A DNA stretch of 64,000 nucleotides from Pseudomonas crudilactis (GTDB lineage: Bacteria > Pseudomonadota > Gammaproteobacteria > Pseudomonadales > Pseudomonadaceae). The translations under genes and the position numbers were made by a program. Positions 62,001-64,000 of this stretch are shown one piece after another. The stretch spans positions 518,077 to 582,076 of the forward strand of contig NZ_WXVV01000001.1 of NCBI RefSeq assembly GCF_013433315.1, read 5' to 3'. The number at the start of each line of letters is the position of its first letter. Positions within the stretch are counted from its first letter, which is position 1. The notes beneath the pieces were generated by a model. That model was given only the letters and a program-made list of their open reading frames with translations. It had not been told where the DNA came from and did not search any database.

Positions 62001-62896
62001 CCATCGCGGTAGGTTTCACCCCAGGCCTTTAGTGTTTTATGCATAGCCGAATGATCATGGCTGCCGACAGGCACTTCGTAGAGGATGGGTGTAACACCTT
62101 TAGCGCGCCACTCGATGTTTTTGCTCGACTCTTGTCCGGGCTCGCAATCCCCAAGAGCCCACGCTTGGGGTGTGACCTCGCCCAGCATTCGGTCAGCAGC
62201 CAAAGCGTCCATCATGTAGCGCAACACTGGGTCATTAATGCTGTACCCAACAAAGCACACCACATAGTTACGAAAAAGCTCAGACACAAACCGGGCTGCC
62301 CAGCGTTCGGTTAGATAAGCGAGACCAAAATCGCCGCTGGTAATTACTAACCGGTGCAACGCGCTGTGATCCGTTTTTTCGGGCAGCACGCCATGTAGAT
62401 AAACCAGTCCATCCCAGCGGCTATTCTTGGGAATGGGCAACATCGGTGCAGCAAAGGTACTGAGAGATTGCCTTTCACGTTTGGCCACCCGTTCGAAGAC
62501 TCGGTCGAAGTTCGTCGTCACTAGTCGCAACGCGCCTTCGCGACATTTGGCCAACTGCAGCAAAGCCGTATGCGTGTCTGTAGCACCTTTAAGACGTAGG
62601 TTAGGTTGCAGTGACTGAGCTAGCGCCTTGCGCATGGACAAGCCCTGACGTTGCCCTGGCAATCGGTCTTCCAAAATATTTAACGTGGCGTCGAACTGAC
62701 TGCGGCCATAGGCGTCTTGCTCAATTGCCGAACGAGTGGTGCCTACGCGCTGGTATATCTCATCCACTAGCCCCCTGAAACCGGGCAAGCCAGCGGGATA
62801 GGAAATGCCTGCGCCGCAAAAAAAAACGACGCGCCCTTCCTCATGTGCCTGCAGGAGCGCATCGGGGATATCTGGACCATTCAAGATGAACTGCAT
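59063..62896 (-). CDS. SIR2-domain protein resembling defence-associated sirtuins
   Basis: A 1277-residue protein with AAGGGA directly before the ATG at 62896. The N-terminal SIR2 domain (1 to about 290) has the NAD-binding motif VVFFCGAGISYPAGLPGFRG (GAG 28-30), the catalytic Asn129 in TTNFD, His168 in YLHG and the family segment FVGYSINDPVLRYM (215-228). The remaining ~980 residues are alpha-helical, Trp-rich and without a recognised P-loop, as in DSR-type anti-phage proteins that deplete NAD on sensing infection. Lower GC and different codon use from the backbone suggest transfer. Target recognition presumably lies in the C-terminus. Confidence 0.8.
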   Translation of the reverse strand: MQFILNGPDIPDALLQAHEEGRVVFFCGAGISYPAGLPGFRGLVDEIYQRVGTTRSAIEQDAYGRSQFDATLNILEDRLPGQRQGLSMRKALAQSLQPNLRLKGATDTHTALLQLAKCREGALRLVTTNFDRVFERVAKRERQSLSTFAAPMLPIPKNSRWDGLVYLHGVLPEKTDHSALHRLVITSGDFGLAYLTERWAARFVSELFRNYVVCFVGYSINDPVLRYMMDALAADRMLGEVTPQAWALGDCEPGQESSKNIEWRAKGVTPILYEVPVGSHDHSAMHKTLKAWGETYRDGVLGKERIVVSHALARPAASTRQDDFVGRMLWALSDRSGLPAKRFAEFNPTPSLDWLLEAFSVDRYGHSDLARFDIHSRAEVDTKLAFSLIRRPSPYHLAPLMTLVGQSTGGQWDNVMFQLARWLVRHLNDPALIIWISQRGGQLHDRWPWLIEHELDRFARLTKDGNTSELDEIRTNAPNAIPGPLMLTFWSLLLTGRVKSPTRELDLYRWEARLKRDGLTATLRLELRELLAPKVVLKESFRWGDEENEDTDEVSRIRRLVDWELVLAADNVNSSMIDLDNDHWTAAIPGLLDDFQLLLRDALALLRELKEADDYDDRSHWDLPSISPHPQNRGFRDWITLIELLRDAWLRLHSSETKRARWIAESWFDVPYPTFKRLAFFAASQDHAVCPECWVEWLVSDDAWWLWSVCTRRETFRLLVLQGARLALPEQDRLEAVILAGPPREMYRDDLEPERWQDLVQHSVWLYLAKLNSSGLTLGALAETRLTDLSSSHPEWQLADNESDEFSHWMSGTGDPDYEESRDVVNAPRKRQELVHWLKQPSPIRRPYYEDTWRETCRTRFYHSLLALRDLSLEGLWPVGRWREALQVWSEEGQALRSWRYAAFLVQTFPEEILAELVRSLSWWLDAVSKSIDRNEAIFLDLCRRLLVLSFESGTGMTRNAEVIVQPVTEAINHPVGHVTQALLNLWFKRGPNDNDELPTEIQPIFTQLCNTRVAHFRHGRVLLGSRLIALFRVDRSWTEQHLLPLFDWRVDPSEAKAVWEGFLWSPRLYGPLLAAFKSCFLETAHHYVDLGEHRHQFAAFITYAALEPMDGYTQEDFRLAIEAFPQEGLQESAQALSQALEGAGEQREDYWRNRIQPFWQNIWPKSRDLATSGIAESLARLSIAAGNNFPIALTAVQDWLRPVEHPYYVVHQLHQANLCTRFPHDSLRLLNAMVDGQQWPAMDLRQCLNSIAHAAPELTQDVRYQRLDEYLRLRGM

Positions 62897-63059
62897 TCCC
62901 TTGCTTCCTGAGAAATCGAAATTTACTTACCCATGTTTCCTGCGGGCGGCGGTTTCTGCTCTGTAGCGAGAGGAGCATCGGGAGCAGTAAACCACGTAAG
63001 AGTAGACTCAAATCCATTAATACGGATTCTCTGATGCGACGCTCCTACGTGACATAAAT

Positions 63060-63755
63060 TCACATAAGGCTTAACAACTGGTGAATATTCCTATTAGCTC
63101 GTTCGGGTTTATCGGTCCATGCGACCGTCACATTCTTACGTTTGAGTGCCGAGATGAAACGCTCTAGAACATAAGGTTCTGCATCTATATGGATATAAAG
63201 TTTACGAAGCGTTTTTTCTCTAGGTTTTTTCGGCAACACTAGGGACATCGGTCCAATGAGATAGATTTTATGCGCGTCATCGATTACCTGACGAAGCTCA
63301 GGTTGCCTAAATGCATCCCGGTGAGTCCTGCAGTTAGCCTGAAGATCCGCAAAGGTCAGCTCTTGAGGAATTTCGTCATTGAGCGTCTTTAAAAACTCAT
63401 TGAAATCGAAGACTTTGCCTCCACCTTCAAGCCCAAGTTCTTCCCGAATGTACTGCTTATCTTGCAGTGTTAGGTAAACGACAAACTTGTTTTTTTCAGG
63501 CTCGTAAACTTTATGTCTACCGTACATTTTCAATGGAATCATGCGGGCAGTTCGTGCCAAGTATAGAAAGAGCTGATCATGAGAGTCGTCGTCATCAGAG
63601 AAGAACATCATGAATACGAAGATGCCACGTCCATTCTGGATTTCAAAGACTACTGTCTGCCTGTCGTTCTGGCGCGCGGCGACATAAATATTACTGATTC
63701 TACTGAAGTCAAAAGGCTCCCCCACAAAAAACTCCCTAATGGTGTAAACCGGCAT
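63060..63755 (-). CDS. Uncharacterised 231-residue protein upstream of the SIR2 gene
   Basis: Not recognised. It is soluble, with no signal peptide or membrane helix. An N-terminal beta-rich half (RISNIYVAARQNDRQTVVFE, GRGIFVFMMFFSDDDDSHDQ) is followed by a helical part (FNEFLKTLNDEIPQELTFAD) and a C-terminal segment PREKTLRKLYIHIDAEPYVL. No catalytic motif is evident. It lies 163 bases upstream of the SIR2 gene on the same strand and has the same lower GC, so the two may be one defence unit. No good ribosome site precedes the ATG at 63755. Confidence 0.6.
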   Translation of the reverse strand: MPVYTIREFFVGEPFDFSRISNIYVAARQNDRQTVVFEIQNGRGIFVFMMFFSDDDDSHDQLFLYLARTARMIPLKMYGRHKVYEPEKNKFVVYLTLQDKQYIREELGLEGGGKVFDFNEFLKTLNDEIPQELTFADLQANCRTHRDAFRQPELRQVIDDAHKIYLIGPMSLVLPKKPREKTLRKLYIHIDAEPYVLERFISALKRKNVTVAWTDKPERANRNIHQLLSLM

Positions 63756-63949
63756 ACCGGCGTTAACAACTCTCGGATATTAGCGAACCTTGACCACCGA
63801 TTCCAACCGGTAGCGGACACTCACGACGATCTATCCCTGCCCGAAACCAAATGCCAACACTTTTTGCCTGTCAATTCTATTCCTCCGTAAAGGCGATCGA
63901 ACTGACGCCTAAAAGAAACAGCAAAGATTACTAACCTCAACCCTGCAAA

Positions 63950-64000
63950 TCAGGGACGAATCAACCTAGGCAACACCACCCCCTCCCCCAACCTCTCCAC
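63950..64000 (-). CDS. Possible C-terminus of a gene continuing beyond the window
   Basis: The minus-strand frame VERLGEGVVLPRLIRP ends in TGA at 63950-63952. It is open to the window edge and has the codon use of backbone genes, but 16 residues are too few for identification. Confidence 0.3.
   Translation of the reverse strand: MERLGEGVVLPRLIRP

Overview
The window looks like chromosome of a fluorescens-group Pseudomonas. Evidence: high GC, many REP hairpins built on a GAGCGAGCTTGCTCGC core, the lexA2-imuA-imuB-dnaE2 mutagenesis operon, and the pdtA / lapA / hxc type II secretion neighbourhood known from P. aeruginosa. Assignments rest on reading the sequence and on family knowledge; no database search was run.

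Layout. 0-3 kb: a truncated GntR regulator, a flavin-reductase remnant and a CsgG / DUF4810 / DUF799 lipoprotein operon. 3-8.7 kb: the SOS mutagenesis operon lexA2-imuA-imuB-dnaE2, with a GTAC-N4-GTAC LexA2 box over its start. 8.7-14.3 kb: a LysR / amidohydrolase divergent pair, a TorF-type porin and an EptA-like phosphoethanolamine transferase. 14.4-22 kb: a GntR-controlled unit with an AprA-like flavoprotein, an AprB-like ferredoxin, an SsuABC/TauABC-like ABC transporter, a HEAT-repeat protein and a DUF971 protein; its substrate is unknown. 22-26.5 kb: a Gfo/Idh/MocA oxidoreductase with a DyP peroxidase, then an AraC regulator divergent from a MetA-pathway porin-like protein. 26.7-27.2 kb: a toxin-antitoxin pair. 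27-50.2 kb: a 4.16-kilo-residue TpsA exoprotein (PdtA-like), a PstS/DING-like secreted phosphatase-type protein (LapA-like) and an Hxc-like type II secretion cluster (G, K, L, M, D, E, F, plus divergent I). This cluster ends abruptly in a tandem-repeat array. 50.7-52.3 kb: an HxlR / NmrA divergent pair.

52.3-64 kb is an accessory region, partly of lower GC. It holds three copies of a cassette in which a DUF6124 gene is preceded by a leader containing what I read as a C4-type antisense RNA (the P1/P7 phage immunity RNA class, resembling P4 cI). The antisense segment of about 78 nt is complementary to two flanking targets, one of them at the ribosome binding site. The variable pairing segments differ between the copies but stay complementary within each copy. 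Between the cassettes lie a GNAT acetyltransferase, an orphan tailspike-like beta-helix protein and a pair of small cysteine-rich secreted proteins. The window closes with a 1277-residue SIR2-domain protein resembling defence-associated sirtuins and an unrecognised 231-residue neighbour.

The main leads are the triplicated C4-RNA/DUF6124 cassettes, the SIR2 protein with its unknown neighbour, and the AprAB-like transport/redox operon.
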